Part shown: piece by piece, positions 11,909 to 23,842 of the stretch
Layout: every line of letters starts with the position of its first letter
How positions within the stretch are numbered: the stretch's first letter is position 1
Assembly (NCBI GenBank): GCA_001630475.1
Contig: KV419424.1
Coordinates: 188,931 to 252,930 of the forward strand
DNA: 64,000 nt
Reading direction: 5' to 3'
Source of the DNA: Sistotremastrum niveocremeum HHB9708
Lineage: Eukaryota > Basidiomycota > Agaricomycetes > Sistotremastrales > Sistotremastraceae
Position numbers and translations under genes: made by a program
Notes under the pieces: model-generated
What the model was told of the DNA's origin: nothing
What the model saw: the letters and a program-made list of their open reading frames with translations, nothing else
Databases searched by the model: none

Positions 11909-14900
11909 TCACACTTGATCGACGGCCACACCGTTTTGTCCCGTCTCCTCGTCCTCTGATTCGACGACGATAGGGCTCCCTCGCCCACCCGATTGGTCCG
12001 ACTGGCGCCGCTTAGCAATTCTCTTACTAGTCTCGGAAGACCTTGGAGACTGAGTCGTTCCTGCAGGGTCCTTCTCGACGACCTTGCACACTTCTACGGA
12101 AACATTCGCTCCCAAAAGAACATCGATCCATAACTACTCCGAGAAATGAGCTTCGCAGCTCCGGAATGAAGGGCGCACTTGCCTTCTGGTTCTCTTGAAG
12201 CGTGTCTCCCGGACCCTTGACCTCGACAAACTTGCACTCTTTCTTGTCTGCCCGCCAAATGAACAGGTCAGGGACCCCGCTGCTGCGATGCCCGTGGTCC
12301 TCGCATAACAATTTGCATATCACTGCGAGCGCCTCGCCCCCGAGGCACTGCTTGAGCGTCAATAACCTCGTCCCGTATGTCCGAAAGAAATGATTTACCT
12401 CGACTATTTCAATCAGATCACTCCTTTCAAACATATCCCAGCGCATCCCGATGCACCATGTTCCCTTGGGCCTCTCTCTCTGGTCAACAGCATCCAAAAT
12501 TTCTGCGGCTCGACCTGCTCTCAATTCTGCCAACAAACTCTCAATCTTCTCCTGCCGAGCATAATAAAAAGAATCCTCGTCAATGTCCAAAGGTGCTGTC
12601 TGATAGGCCGTCTCGAAGGCGCCGGGGATCGGAGTAAAGAGTACATCCCAGAAAAGGAGCGAGAAAATGCAGGAGACAATGCTGCCTTCCGAGTGAAATC
12701 TACATGCTTCTTCAGTCGCACTCTCGCCAAGGACACGAGTCACCTACCCTTTGAAACCCAAATTCTCGTAATACTGGAGGGCCAACGTCTCGACATTCAC
12801 TTCTTCGTCGTTTCTTCCGGCCCAAATTGACTTGCCCACCCATTTTTCCGCATCCTCTCTGCCATTCTACAGAAATTCAGGCACGTGATATCTCTTCAGT
12901 CGTGCCACTCACTTCGTTCAAAGACTCCCGTCCTTTCCCTTTCAGATCCAATTTTGCTTCATCCAGGCCCGACTCGGACGAGCTCCGTGAAGGCCGATCA
13001 GCATTTAATGGAGTGAGGCTACTCCTTCTCGGCTCTGCCTTCCGCTTATTATTCCGGATCCGTACACCAGCAATGACCTTGACATCAGGTTTCTTCAACC
13101 AGCCCATGCACTTATGTCGTTTCTCAGGGTCGATCTGTAGTTTATTCTCCAGACGCGAAAGGCGTCGTTCAAGGCCCGGTCGATACACTGTTTTAGGAAA
13201 TACATCACTTCTTTTCAGCAAATTTCGCGCAGTGCATATGGTTAGAGTGACTCACCGATATGAGTCATTGGGTCTTCGAGGCCGGCTAGGACTATTTGTC
13301 GGGCTTTCTCGTAATTTTCTCGAGTCTTGTCGAGGTGGGTCATGTAGATGAGTGCCAGTCGATCGTACCACGCGCTACACGCATGTCAGCCTTGATACAG
13401 CCATCGGTTGACATGGGAAATCGAACCCTCTTCTTCCTCTCCGCCACCGAGTTTGTTTAAGCAATGCCTCGAGAACTTTGATTTCGGTGTCGTATTCCTT
13501 GAGGATGCCTAACGCTTGAACTCCCTTATAGATAACCCTAGTCAAAACATATCCTGCGAAATCATTAGCATACACAACTCCCAGTCAAAGCGATGGAATT
13601 ACCACAGTCAAACCTCTCCAGGCCTTTAGGTCGTTTATCTTCCTGACCTCGAGCGTCGACAAGGCTCAACCAACGTTCCCACTGCTCCTCCCAGATAAGC
13701 CGAACATTCTTTGCATCTTGTATCCTGGTGCTACCACCCATTTCAGGAGTTTTATTCCGGTTAGCTTGTCCCGCCGTCCAATTCTCGCCTAAAATAGATT
13801 CGACTTGGCCCTCTAAGGTGAGAGCCTCTTCGTAAGCTAACAATGCTTCTCGAGAAGGAAAAATCGCAGTCGTTCGAGTTGCTTCGTAAGTCGGATATTG
13901 TCGCTTCCGGGATGCGTTGAGAATAGCAGGAAGAAGGAATGAAATTCCATATGATGTGCTATATATTGTATGCTCCGTTAATACTCGGTAACTGGACTTT
14001 GGAAATCGTACCTTCGGAAATAAATTAGATTGAGTCTCATAAATAAATGGTATATTATGTCGTTAATGCGTATGCACTTGGCTTCGGGGACGTCAATTAC
14101 GGGAAATCTTGAACAAGAAAGACATACACGTGAGCATCAGCACTTGTTGCTTCAGTCTGTGTGCTTGTGTAGCCTTCTTCCCATCCGAGGTATAATTGAT
14201 TCCAAAGAAGGTACCATTTGTGTTCGCAGACGTCTTCGAAGGTGCTTTCACGAACGAAAGTGTAGCTTGGGACGAGCCGTTCGATTTCAATGCCTCCTTG
14301 ATTTTCTCAGACTAATGCAGAGGCTCAATGGGTGGATGTGCACATGAGATATGGAGAGCGTACAGTCATGCCGTTCTTGAGGATCTTGTTCTGCTTCGCG
14401 AGCGTCTTGAGTTGATCGAGATTCAAACAATTGAGGAGTTCATCCGCAGATGCATCGTCTGTGCTTCGTGCGAAGCTCCAAACATTCCCAACGTCTTGTT
14501 TTCTCGGTCCCTTGGACGATTCGCCTTCGCTGCAGAGATCTTCTTCTCGAGCAGGAGCGATGGGACCATTCCGACAGAGTTCATCCATAGCTTCTTGCAC
14601 ATGGCATCCTAATTCTCCTTGATACCTCTTCGAGAGATCTTGATGCGTGAACCAAACACCAGTCTTGCGAAGACAAAGACGAATGAGCAAGTATCTTGCA
14701 TGATCTCAACATTCTATCAGCCATGAAGCTTTCGAATAAACAAGCAGCGCGAACATGACATTGTCTTGTATCTTGAGAATATATCCAGCTCCTCAGATGA
14801 GAATAAGAACGATTCGTGTTCGAGGACCGTGTTCAGCATCTCTGAAGTGAACGTTAGTCTCTGTATTCAAGACATAACGACTGGATCTGACCTTCGAACG

Positions 14901-15027
14901 TCGTCACATACATCGATTCACGAGTTCTACCGTCCATCGCCTTGTCATCCTCCAGATCTTCCTGATTGCCACCTTCAATGCCCCAGAAAACTTCTGCCAC
15001 TTGCTTCGGAGAAATTGTAGCTGCCAT
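11909..15027 (-). CDS. FAN1: Fanconi-associated nuclease 1 (VRR-NUC)
   Basis: This structure-specific 5' flap endonuclease/exonuclease acts in interstrand-crosslink repair. The protein starts MAATISPKQVAEVFWGIEGG and continues with MYVTTFE|EMLNTVLEHESFLFSSEEL and ARYLLIRLCLRKTGVWF, as in FAN1. The middle carries LLNCLNLDQLKTLAKQNKI. The C-terminus holds the VRR-NUC domain: GKGTWCIG-like segment RPKGTWCIGMRWDMF, then CLGGEALAVICKLLCEDHGH, GVPDLFIW and KFVEVKGPGDTLQENQ, which contain the PD and ExK catalytic residues. A disordered tail (KRIAKRRQSDQS, SPIVVESEDEE) ends at 11909. The tail could instead splice further downstream; I prefer the simple stop. Several introns of about 50 nt are present and not all were traced. 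Confidence 0.9.
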
Positions 15028-15383
15028 TGTTCAGGCTGGTCTGATCTTCGTTTTTGAGACGGTTTTCCAACAACAGAATCAAGATGAAAGCTAGATGACG
15101 GGGTATAGTATTAACATTCGCGTCGGAAACCACGATAATGAGTCGAAAGACAAGAACGGGCGCTAAATTGGTTTGGCCTTGTGGACGCGTTCAGGGCTGT
15201 CAAATTTGCAAAATTACATTCAACTGAGAAGGTCAAGGGACAAGGTATATGATACTGTATGCTCTGACGACTGTTGTATCACCAATTCTCTAGTGTTACA
15301 TTTGGACGATCAGTTCGGTAAACAAAATGATACTTTTTTCGATGAGGCCAGTTTGCCAATTTTGGGAACGGCCCCAGCCAGGT
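15028..15383. other. FAN1 promoter region
   Basis: This 356-bp gap lies between the FAN1 start and the stop of the first PEBP gene. No domain-bearing frame or repeat is seen. Confidence 0.4.
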
Positions 15384-16176
15384 TCAGTCATCTTGAGTGC
15401 TCACAGTCAAGAAGTTGCCGCCTAGCGGAGGACCCAGATTATATTTCTCGGCAAAGGCAGTAACGTTGAATTTCGCGTTGCCGGACGAGATCGTCTTGGG
15501 AATATCCTCTGATTGGCGATAGACCAGGAAGACATATCTTGGTAAAGAACAATCAGTCAAATCCGCCAGAAAACCAGTAAAAATTCGCGATACCTGTGAG
15601 GCTTAGATTCGCTTGGAGGAGAAGGCTGCACGTATTCACTCAGAGCCGCCGAAGAGTTATGCAAGAGTGCTCCACGCCAGAGAGTGAAATCGGCACCTAG
15701 AAAATGTCTGAACTGTGCGTTCTTTGGATCCTCTGGCTTTGGAGCATCAGGATCTTGAAACGAGCCCATTGTCAGTGATATTATACACGACTTAGTATCG
15801 TGTGAGACTCACCGATGATGACGGCGACGAAGTTGGCACCTCGAAGCTTGGGAGGTACTCCGAACAAAGCCCACAGCGGGAAGTTCTGGGTTTCTATAGC
15901 TCGTTCAGATAAAATCGCCATTCCAATGGGCTATTTCGCACCATACTTCGCGAACTGGGTGCCTAACACGGCTCGCTTGACATTCGTGTCATACTGATAG
16001 GTGATGTCGACCTCAAGGACAGGATCAAAGGCGGGTATGACATCAGGCACGATGCCTGCATCTTTAAAGGCTTTTCTCGCGGTAGCGGGAGCGGTATCCG
16101 ACTTGAAGGCAACTTGAGTGGCATCGACCAGCTTCGGCGACACCAGCAGCAGAGCAAGGAGCGAGAGAAGATGCAT
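15384..16176 (-). CDS. Secreted PEBP-like protein, copy 1
   Basis: The product belongs to the phosphatidylethanolamine-binding protein (RKIP/TFS1) family, whose members bind phospholipid head groups or anions and often regulate proteases or kinases. The N-terminus MHLLSLLALLLVSPKLVDA is a clear signal peptide. It continues with KAFKDAGIVPDVIPAFDPVL and VDITYQYDTNVKRAVLGTQF. The core motifs are QDPDAPKPEDPKNAQFRHFL and ESKPHRYRE (family DPDAP and GxxHR). The C-terminus is FAEKYNLGPPLGGNF. Introns occur at the same places as in the other four copies. It is the most divergent copy: the usual VAMVG segment reads VAVIIG. The repeat array starts about 140 bp upstream of its start codon. Confidence 0.85.
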
Positions 16177-16318
16177 TACAACAATTGATAGTCGTCGATG
16201 AAGTTGGGTAGGCTGTGACTGAAGAGCAAGGGAGCGGGGTGAGACATTCTGTACAATGAAGCGAACATATGACGAAAGTGGATCAAGGTTAGACGTTAGA
16301 CGCTTTAGTGCTCGCCGC

Positions 16319-17925
16319 CGACACAAAATACGGACATCTCATCCAGGCCCTTGTTCGATGCTTGCAGTGTGATGGTCTGGTATTCTGGTACTCTGAGCGA
16401 CTGCCATTATCTGCAAAGGCGATGTCTTGGATATCTTCTTCTAACTAGTCTAATGGGTCTTCACGTCGGATTCGGGGCTTCGTCCATCACCACCTGCAAT
16501 AGCTTTGGCGAATGCGCACCGGCAGCCATGGTCTTTCATACATCCCGAATCATATGGTCCTTGAGGTCAACGTCATCTCTGCGCTGCTGCTTGTTTAGAG
16601 CTTCTATCTTTGGTACCACTGGCAGATTCGCGGAACATGGTGCGGAAGTCCCTTAGAAGCGGGCAAATATTTCTCAACCAGCCCTTGTTATCGAGAGCTT
16701 CCCTGTGGATCTTGCCAAGGGTGGCGGGTCAGGATGTACTCAGTTGGCTGCAGTAATGGGTGCGTCCTGCGTAACATACGAACGTTTATAATCATACTAA
16801 CACAACTTTTGTGCTCAGCTCATGATATTCCAAATGCAAACGATCATGAAGCTTGTGACTCTGAATCATATAGTTTCTGTATTGTCATGGAATGGTTCGC
16901 CAAAGGATCTGCTACTCGGAGTGACTTATCAATCTGTGCCACCTTGCTCTGCGACCGAGTTCAACCACCGCGAGCCTTACGACCGGGATCGCGTTGCTTA
17001 TTTTGGGATCTTGGCTGACTGTTCCTTGAGGAGGACCTTTCTCTTCTACTTTAGTACTGGCCAGGGTATCTTCCGGAAACGATATCATCGTATGTTTTGG
17101 GAACACATCCGGTTCGTAATGAAACCCCTTGTACCAGACTACCAGTAAGTCTAGCTCTCTCTCTCAGTTCGAAAGGAACCACACTAATATGAGCATTCTA
17201 TCTCTAGGGCATTTTTCTAGCTTCGTTTTTTCTTTCGGTTTTCGTCGCGGAAGTTCCCCTCCTTCCGTGCCCCCTTCAAAGTTCAGACGTCAAACTCCGC
17301 GCATTCAGTTCTCTATCGGAGTGTCAATTACTGTGATTCACATACTTAATACTGCTACCCAGGTAGCAGGTGCTTTCCCCAGTTCTCTCCCGACAGCCCC
17401 ATAAGCCTGACGCCCCCTGGGCTTGACGGTGAAGGCTCGTTGTCCTTCGGGACTAGAAGGGAATGGTAGATGCTATACGCATCGGAACGAGTTGCTCAGC
17501 TCGCCACTGCATCCGCAGTGGTGTCCGGGGCGGTCGACCATTCCTGGAGAGTCGCAGCGAGGGTGCAGGGGCCTGCAGACCCGGCCGGCAGGCGTTTCGT
17601 CCATCTCCACGCATTGCGTGTCAAGACAAGATGAGACCGGTAAGGTGCGGGGCGTCGTAGAGGCGCAGAGAACTAACTGCAAGTGGTTTTTTACCATTGA
17701 TAAGTCGTCTCTTTCTTTCTTTCTTTGTTGTCGTGAAGCTGATTCATATGACAGCTTTCGACTCCATTGGCGTCTCGCAATCGATAAGTCCTTTACTTGT
17801 TTACCTGCCCTCATTTATTGATTATATTCTGTAGCGCTCACCCAATCCGCACTTGAAGCTTATCGTCAAACCTACGTCTTGACAGTCTCATTAGCTTGTC
17901 TAATTTCCCCATTGGCTTCACCGGA
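16319..17925 (+). repeat. Repeat unit A (1.7-kb family)
   Basis: First of two head-to-tail units on the plus strand; the start-to-start distance to unit B is about 1.73 kb. The unit opens at ACACAAAATACG. It contains two intron-like segments: a GTGCGTCC donor with ACTAAC and TGCTCAG near 16760-16820, and GTAAGTCTAG with CACTAAT and CTCTAG near 17145-17210. Then comes the structured core and a T-rich 3' part with the motif ATCGATAAGTC, ending near GCTTCACCG. Open frames within it differ between copies or carry stops in some, so I do not call a protein. Its 3' half is nearly identical to unit D on the other strand. Confidence 0.75.
17409..17690 (+). ncRNA. Structured RNA core of unit A
   Basis: Four short hairpins in a row: GCCC-cct-GGGC, GTCC-ttcg-GGAC (a UUCG tetraloop), GATGC-tatac-GCATC (17469-17483) and CCACTGC-atcc-GCAGTGG. 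Across the five copies the third hairpin changes on both arms at once (GATGC/GCATC, GGTGC/GCACC, GGTGT/ACACC), and the fourth varies only to G-U pairs. That pattern indicates selection on an RNA fold. The function is unknown. I compared it mentally with tRNA, 5S, SRP, U-snRNA, RNase P and self-cleaving ribozymes and found no match. Confidence 0.55.
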
Positions 17926-18044
17926 ATAAAAGATGATCATAGGCACATTACTGTAACTACTAATTTTTCATGCAATTTGAGCGAGACGTCCCAAATACAT
18001 CCGAGACCCTCAAGGACGGGCGCTTCTGTTGTTAACCGATCTCT

Positions 18045-19700
18045 CCTTCCACAAAATACGAATGTCCCAGCCCGGCCCTTGTTTGATGCTTGCCGTGAAA
18101 TGCATGAGTACGATAGTACTCTGAACAACTGCCATTATGTCAAAAGCGATATTCTGCTCATCCTTCCAACTGGTTGCATTCAGGTCGCATGGGTCTTCAC
18201 GTCGGATTCAGGGCTTCCTCCATCACCGTCCGCAGTAGCTTTGACGAATGCTCGCGCGGGCAATCATGGTCGGTCATACATCCCTCAATTATCTGGTCCT
18301 TGCGAACGACGTTATCTCTCAGCTGCAACCTGTTTGAGCTCCTCATTGATACCACAATACCACTGGCAATCTCGCGGAAGATCCTACGAAAGCCCTTAAA
18401 CATGACAAATATCTCTCACCCAGCCATTGTTATCCAGGAGCTCCCATGTGGATCTTGTCAAGAGTGTCGAGTCAGGATGTACTCAGTTGGGTGCGGTCAT
18501 TGGTGCGTCCTGCATAACATGCGATTTTTTTCAGTCAAATTAAGACAACTCTCGTGCTCAGATCATGTTGTTCAAAGGCAACAGATCATGAAGCATACGA
18601 CTTTAAATCACATGTTTTCTGTATTGTCATGGAATGGTTCGCCAAAGGATCTGCTACTCGGAGTGACTTACTATCGATCTGTGCCACCTTGTTCTGCGAG
18701 CGAGTTCAACCACCGCGAGCCTTAAGACCGGGACCCCGCTGGTTATCTTGCGATCTTGGCTGACTGTTCCTCAAGATTATACCTTCATCTTCCAGTCTCT
18801 GTCTGATGTTCTTCCAGAGACAATGGCATTGTATGTTGTGACAACACACCCGGTTCGTAATGAAGCTCCTTGTATTAGTAAGTCTAGCTCTCTCTCTCAG
18901 TTCAACAGGATTCACACCATCATGAGCGTTCTATCTGTTGGATACCCTCCCAGCTTCGTCGATTGTTTCGGTTTTCGTCTTATTGGGTATCAAATTGCGG
19001 AAGTTCCCCTCTTGAGTCTTGACTACCTCTTTCCGTACCCCCTTCAAAATCCAGACCTCAAACTCCGCGCATTCAGTTCTCTATCGGAGTGCCAAATGCT
19101 CGAATCAGATACTTAATACTGCTACCTGCTATAGCAGGTGCTTTCCCCAGTTCCCTCTCATCCGCCACATAGTCACGACGCCCTTTGGGCTTGACGGCTA
19201 AGTCTCGTTGTCCTTCGGGACTAGAAGGGAATGGTAGATGCTATATGCATCGGAACGACTTGCTCAGTGCGCCACTGCACCCGCAGTGGTGTCCGGGGCG
19301 GTCGACCATTCCTGGAGAGTCGCTGCGTGGCTGCGGGAGCCCATATTTCCCGGCCGGCAGGTGTTCCGTCCATCTCTGCGCATTGCGTGCCAAGAGGAGA
19401 TGTGACCGGTAAGCTATGGGGCGTCCTTGAGACGCAGGGAACTCAACGCAAGTCGTTTTTTTATGATTGATAAGTCGCCTCTTTCTCCCTTCGTTTTCAT
19501 CTAGCTGATTTTTATGACAGTCCCTCATTCCATTCTGGCTTCTCACAATCGATAAGTCTTTTACTTGTTTACCTAGCCTCATTTGTTGATTTATTCTTTG
19601 CTCTCACCCAATCCGGCACCTGGAGGCCAATCAAAGCTCATCGTCAAACCCATGCCTTGACTGTCTCATCAGCTTGCCTAGCTTCTCCATTTGCTTCACT
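18045..19700 (+). repeat. Repeat unit B (1.7-kb family)
   Basis: Second plus-strand unit, with the same order of parts as unit A: CACAAAATACGAATG start, GTGCGTCCTG intron-like segment, body, structured core, then the ATCGATAAGTC 3' part ending at GCTTCACTGG. The spacer from unit A (about 120 bp) has AAATACATCCGAGACC, and a similar AAATACACCCGAGACT follows unit B. The repeat therefore includes its spacer, which argues for tandem duplication rather than independent insertions. Confidence 0.75.
19177..19455 (+). ncRNA. Structured RNA core of unit B
   Basis: Same hairpin series as unit A: GCCC-ttt-GGGC, GTCC-ttcg-GGAC, GATGC-tatat-GCATC (19237-19251) and CCACTGC-accc-GCAGTGG. Substitutions relative to A in these hairpins fall in the loops. 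The downstream part of the core is more diverged, and the long open frame seen in A is broken here. Confidence 0.5.
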
Positions 19701-19911
19701 GGGGCGGTATATTCATCAGTATTTTCGTACGGAAATTCAATGAACTCTTACCAAATACACCCGAGACTCTCGATCAAAGAGCTGATCAAAGTCAGAAGCA
19801 CAAGCGTCTAGCCGAAACGGCCGCGGGTGTATTTCATCCGAAAAATAAGCTCGATACATTCAAAATGGTCGTACATGATATGGCTACACAGAAGGGAGAA
19901 GAAAAGACAAA

Positions 19912-21300
19912 CTAGTTGGTAGTCGCATTTGTAAACGGGGTCGAAGCAAAGCCAACGCGGTTATTCGTAGTGTCAAACACAGAATAAAAGCGTTCCAAAA
20001 ACGTCATGCCATTAATGAAATCAAGGCCTTCGCCAGAGTCCGTGCCGAGCTAGAATGACGAGCCAATCAGGTTGGAAAATTAGAACAAGAAAGCTTGGAC
20101 CCACATCACCGACTATCAGGTAAATTGCATCAGCCGTCCCGCCAATATCAGTGTTGAGCGCTCGAGGCCATATTTGTCTGTGGAAGTTTATCGGTGAGTG
20201 CGTTGAGCATCGGATGAATCAGAAGAGAAAGCGTACGCATTTGGAGTCAAAGAGAAGTTCTTTCCGCCGATCAAGAAATCGAGATTTACGAGCGATGAAT
20301 CCGAAGGGACTGTTAATAGTCCCGTAGTCTGGTCCAATGTAGCGCCTGTCGCAGACACATATTGATCGTATGCGTCGGTGGCAAGAAGAACTAGGGTAGT
20401 TCCAGTGTCGACGATTCCCGCGGTCGTTGAAAGAATGGTGGAGGAGCCAATGGAGACTTGTTGATCGATGCCCCAGAATTCACTTGCTGGCGATATTGTA
20501 GTGACGTTGACGAAAGTCAGATCACCAATGAACTTTGACGAATCAACCCCGCCAAAAGTTAGAACGCCGTTCAATGCGGAATCACTGGTAGTTGGCTCGA
20601 ATGAGACGCCAACTACCTCTATTGCGATGGTTCCCTGAGATACAAGGTTATTGGTCACTGTTGGAACGACCGATGAGCCCCCTGGGAAGCTTTGAACAGT
20701 CCCTTCGGTAAGATCGACAGGGCCAAGACCAATAATGCCGTCGACGCCTTCAAATCCTTCAGAAAGAAGTGCAGCTCCGATCGATTGGCTTTTGATCACA
20801 AGATCGGGGCCGAGGGATACAGTATCTGTGCCTGTGTCGATGTTTGAGTCAAGGGATAAACAGAAAAGATATGCATACATACACTCCTCTCCGATGAAAA
20901 ACCCAGAGCCATATTCGACTTCGACGAGCTGACCAGAGCATTGAGTAGTGGATGTCTCCTTGAATCTCTCGCCTGCTCCGACCCAAGTGTTCGAGCTTCC
21001 GGTGTCGACGATGAGAGAGAAGTCGGTGGCAGGAGAGCCAACAGCAACAGTCGCGACGTAAGAGACTGCTTGGTTCTCAACAGTGACGTTTTCACTCGCT
21101 CGTTTTCCCAACTTTGACTTTCTCCCCGCAATCAGGGCGCGTGCACGAGCTTGGTCATGCTCTATGAGCTTCAAGCCACCAGTTTTGAGCCGACGAGAAA
21201 GGGGGAGGTGAACTAGTGGTTCACGAGTCTCGATGACTGGCGATGAGAGTACAAGGGATGTGAGGGCGGCGAAGACAAGCAGGGAGGGAAGCTTTCCCAT
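19912..21300 (-). CDS. Secreted aspartic protease (A1 pepsin-like)
   Basis: This is a pepsin-family endopeptidase. The start MGKLPSLLVFAALTSLVLSS is a signal peptide, chosen over an upstream in-frame start because it follows a TATA box at the right distance. A propeptide ends near KLGKRASENVT, a likely KR processing site. The first active-site motif is LIVDTGSSNTWVGAG, the flap region is YGSGFFIGE, and the second active-site motif is GIVDTGTTLVLL. The C-terminus reads FINGMTFLERFYSVFD, then NNRVGFAST. Three short introns are inferred, one inside the flap region at about 20825-20875. It lies between the two inverted repeat arrays. Confidence 0.92.
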
Positions 21301-21352
21301 GGCTACCGCGGAATTGGGCTCGACGAACAAGCTGAAGCTCCCTTCTTGAAAG

Positions 21353-21359
21353 TTATATA
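21353..21359 (-). promoter_or_regulatory. TATA box of the aspartic protease gene
   Basis: TATATAA on the minus strand, about 55 nt upstream of the start codon. Confidence 0.5.
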
Positions 21360-22139
21360 CGAGCAAGACAGGCTGGTGAGAGGGCGCGGCTGACAATTCT
21401 CCAGCATATCAAGAATAGCACGGCAGTCGGCATGCCGCTTTGTTACTTCTGCACGACTGCGACGCGAAGACGATGTCATGAGGTTCGGCTAATTTTAGAG
21501 GCAAAAGTACTTTACTGACCATAGTGGAATGCCGTAGAATCCCGTTATCTAAACTGGCAGAGTTTGTCCATTGATACACACATGCACGTTTGAAGAAGTC
21601 GGACATATACGTGGTGATCACTGATCAAAGCCTTCGAGATGCTGATCCTTGGTATTCCGGCTGATCCAAAATCTAGTAGTCCGGCACCATAGACAGTAGC
21701 GTGTTGGAACAACTAAGGAGCAAGACATTCCTTGAATGACGCAGTCGAGCGGTGTGGCTGTCAGACTTTGAGACGACTGGCCAGCCTGGCAGCATCGATG
21801 TGTCAGCGGCACGAGAGCGAGAGAAGATAGGCGGTGGATACTGATAGTCGTTGATCACGCAAGGCAGACTGTTATCAGTGAGCAAGAAGCGTAGCCTAGT
21901 GAGACATTCTGTCCAGTATTAATCAGACGGCGAGCTCAGGCTTATCGTGTGGTGGGTCAACGTCGGAAACAAAGGCGCCGGCGCCAAACCCTGAGAGTCT
22001 CAGACTTCTTTATCGCCCTGTCAATCTCGCGGCAAGTTTACATATGCTCTATCAGGCTAATCATATTGCGACAAGGGTGGAATCATCATTGCAAACGAAA
22101 TGTATGATACTGGATATGATGAGCTGGTGAAGTGAAACT
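21360..22139. other. Gap holding a PEBP relic
   Basis: Apart from the PEBP-like fragment annotated separately at 21.7-21.9 kb, no gene or repeat boundary is recognisable here. The right part grades into the 3' sub-repeats of unit C. Confidence 0.35.
21725..21915 (-). pseudogene. Relic of a PEBP gene 5' end
   Basis: The stretch aligns with the promoter and signal-peptide region of PEBP copy 1 (about 16080-16255). Shared anchors in the same order are GAGCGAGAGAAGAT, TGATAGTCGT, GAGCAAG and GTGAGACATTCTGT. The start codon and the rest of the gene are missing. It suggests that a PEBP gene once stood at this side of the array too, so that PEBP gene and repeat units were duplicated together. Confidence 0.45.
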
Positions 22140-23722
22140 ACGTCGTGAAATGAGCCTTGGAATTGGGTCTGGAATATAATCCAGTCAGTGGCAAAATCAC
22201 TAGCTGAAGGTGCATCGCTCGCGACAGCCGGACCCGGCTAGAATTGAGATCAGCTAGACGAAGATGAGGAATGAGATAAAGAACTTATCGATTGTGCAAG
22301 AGCCGGGCTGATATTGGGACCTGATATCTGAATCAGCTGGATGCGAGTGAGGTCAGAGATAAATGACTCATCGATTGTGAAAAGCCAGAGCAAAATAGGG
22401 TTGTGAGCTAGGACAGAATCAGCCAGATAAAAACGAAGAAAGAAAGAGGCGACTTATCAATGGTAAAAAAGCGACTTGCATTGAGTTCCCTGCGCCCCAT
22501 GTAGGGACGCCCTGCAGCTTACCGGTCTCACCTCTTCTTGACACGCAGTGCGTGGAGATGGACGAAACGCCTGCCGGCCGGGCATCACAGGCTCCCTGTA
22601 CCCACGTAAGCGACTCTCCAGGCATGGTCGATCGCCCCGGACACCACCGCGGATGCAGTGGCGCACTGAGCGAGTCGTTCCGGTGCATAGCACCTACCAT
22701 ACCCTTGCAGTCCCGAAGGACAACGAGCCTTAGCCGTCAAGCCCAGGGGGCGTCGTGACTATGCGGAAAGGTTGAGAGGGAACTGGGGAGAGTGCCTGCT
22801 ACCAGGGTAACAGTGTTAAGTATGTGGTTTGAGCATTTGGCAGTCCGATAGAGAACTGAATGTGCGGAGTTTGATGTCTGAATTTTGAAGGGGGCACGGA
22901 AGGAGGGGCCAGGAGGGCAACGCCGCGACTTCCGCGACGAGAACCTCAAACCGACGAGAACCCCAAGAACCAACGAATGCCCTACAGATAGAATGTTCAT
23001 GTTAGTGTGGTTACCCGTGAACTGAGCTGAGAGAGAGCTACACTTACTAGTACGAGTGGTTTCATTACGAATCGGATGTATTGTCACAGCATAGAATGAT
23101 ATCGTCTGGAAGATCATCAGAGCGATACTAGACGAAGAAGATATAGTAACCTTACATATAAGGATCATTCAGTCAGCATCCCAGGATAGCCAACCTAGTC
23201 AATTCAGAGTCGTACACTTCATGTTCTGCCCTTGAGATTTTATGATCTGAGCAAGAAAGTCGTGTTAGTAGACCCGAGACGCTTGCATGTTGTGGAGGAT
23301 GCACTAATGCCCAATTGAATCCATTCTGAAGCGTCACTCTTGACGCGGGTGAGCTCTTGGACAAAGGCGTGTTGCCAGTGAGAGAACTTTGCCATGTTCT
23401 ACAGCTTGCGCACGATCTTCCGCGAGATTGCCAGTGATACCAATGTCAGAAGCACAAAGCAAATAGTAGCTGAGAGACAACGTCGGTCCAGATAACTGGG
23501 GGATGTTTGACAGAGCATGACTGCCGGTGCACGCATTCCACAAAAGTCATTGGTGGAGGAAGCACCGAATGCGACCTGAAGACCCATGCGACCCAGATTT
23601 CCTCTTTGACATAATGGCGGTCGGTCAGAGTACCAGCGTACATGTACTATTCCATCATACCTCAAGCATCAAGCAAGGAAGGGCCGGGCTGAAAAGTTCG
23701 TATTTTGTGTCGGTGAGAAGCG
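22140..23722 (-). repeat. Repeat unit C (1.7-kb family)
   Basis: Minus-strand unit, head-to-tail with unit D. Its 5' end ACACAAAATACGAAC is at about 23700-23722. An intron-like segment (GTGCATCC, CTACTAAC, TGCTCAG) lies near 23240-23310. The core is followed by an enlarged 3' part (22140-22460) with at least three copies of an 80-90-bp sub-repeat marked by GACTCATCGATTGTG or ACTTATCGATTG and TCAGCT(A/G)GA. The unit's 5' end begins about 120 bp downstream of unit D's 3' end. Confidence 0.7.
22472..22754 (-). ncRNA. Structured RNA core of unit C
   Basis: Hairpins as in unit A, but the third reads GGTGC-tat-GCACC (22682-22694): the second base pair changed from A-T to G-C on both arms. The fourth reads CCACTGC-atcc-GCGGTGG, with one pair turned into a G-U wobble. 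The UUCG hairpin is unchanged. Confidence 0.55.
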
Positions 23723-23842
23723 ACTGAAGCGACTCGCACCCCAAGCGCCCATCTTTCAGTCTCGGATGTATTGGCGAATGGCTCATTGCATTTCCGTACA
23801 AAATCACTAATATACATATACATAGTCATCTTCCGACAACGG

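Noticed and set aside
16822-17148. Open frames in the repeat units (for example the SWNGSPKDLLLGVTY frame shared by A, B and D)
   Set aside because: Two different frames are open in parallel, stops follow soon in B and D, and a 3-nt and other changes fall without codon bias. A protein cannot be excluded for the ancestral unit but is not supported.
17409-17690. Structured core as a known RNA (tRNA, 5S, SRP, RNase P, snRNA, group I intron, hammerhead or HDV-like ribozyme)
   Set aside because: None of the defining motifs is present. TTGATGAGTC words in the sub-repeats resemble a hammerhead core, but the matching GAAA strand and stems are missing.
19691-19915. Short charged open frame after unit B
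   Set aside because: No homologue recognised; it overlaps the end of the aspartic protease gene and the repeat spacer.
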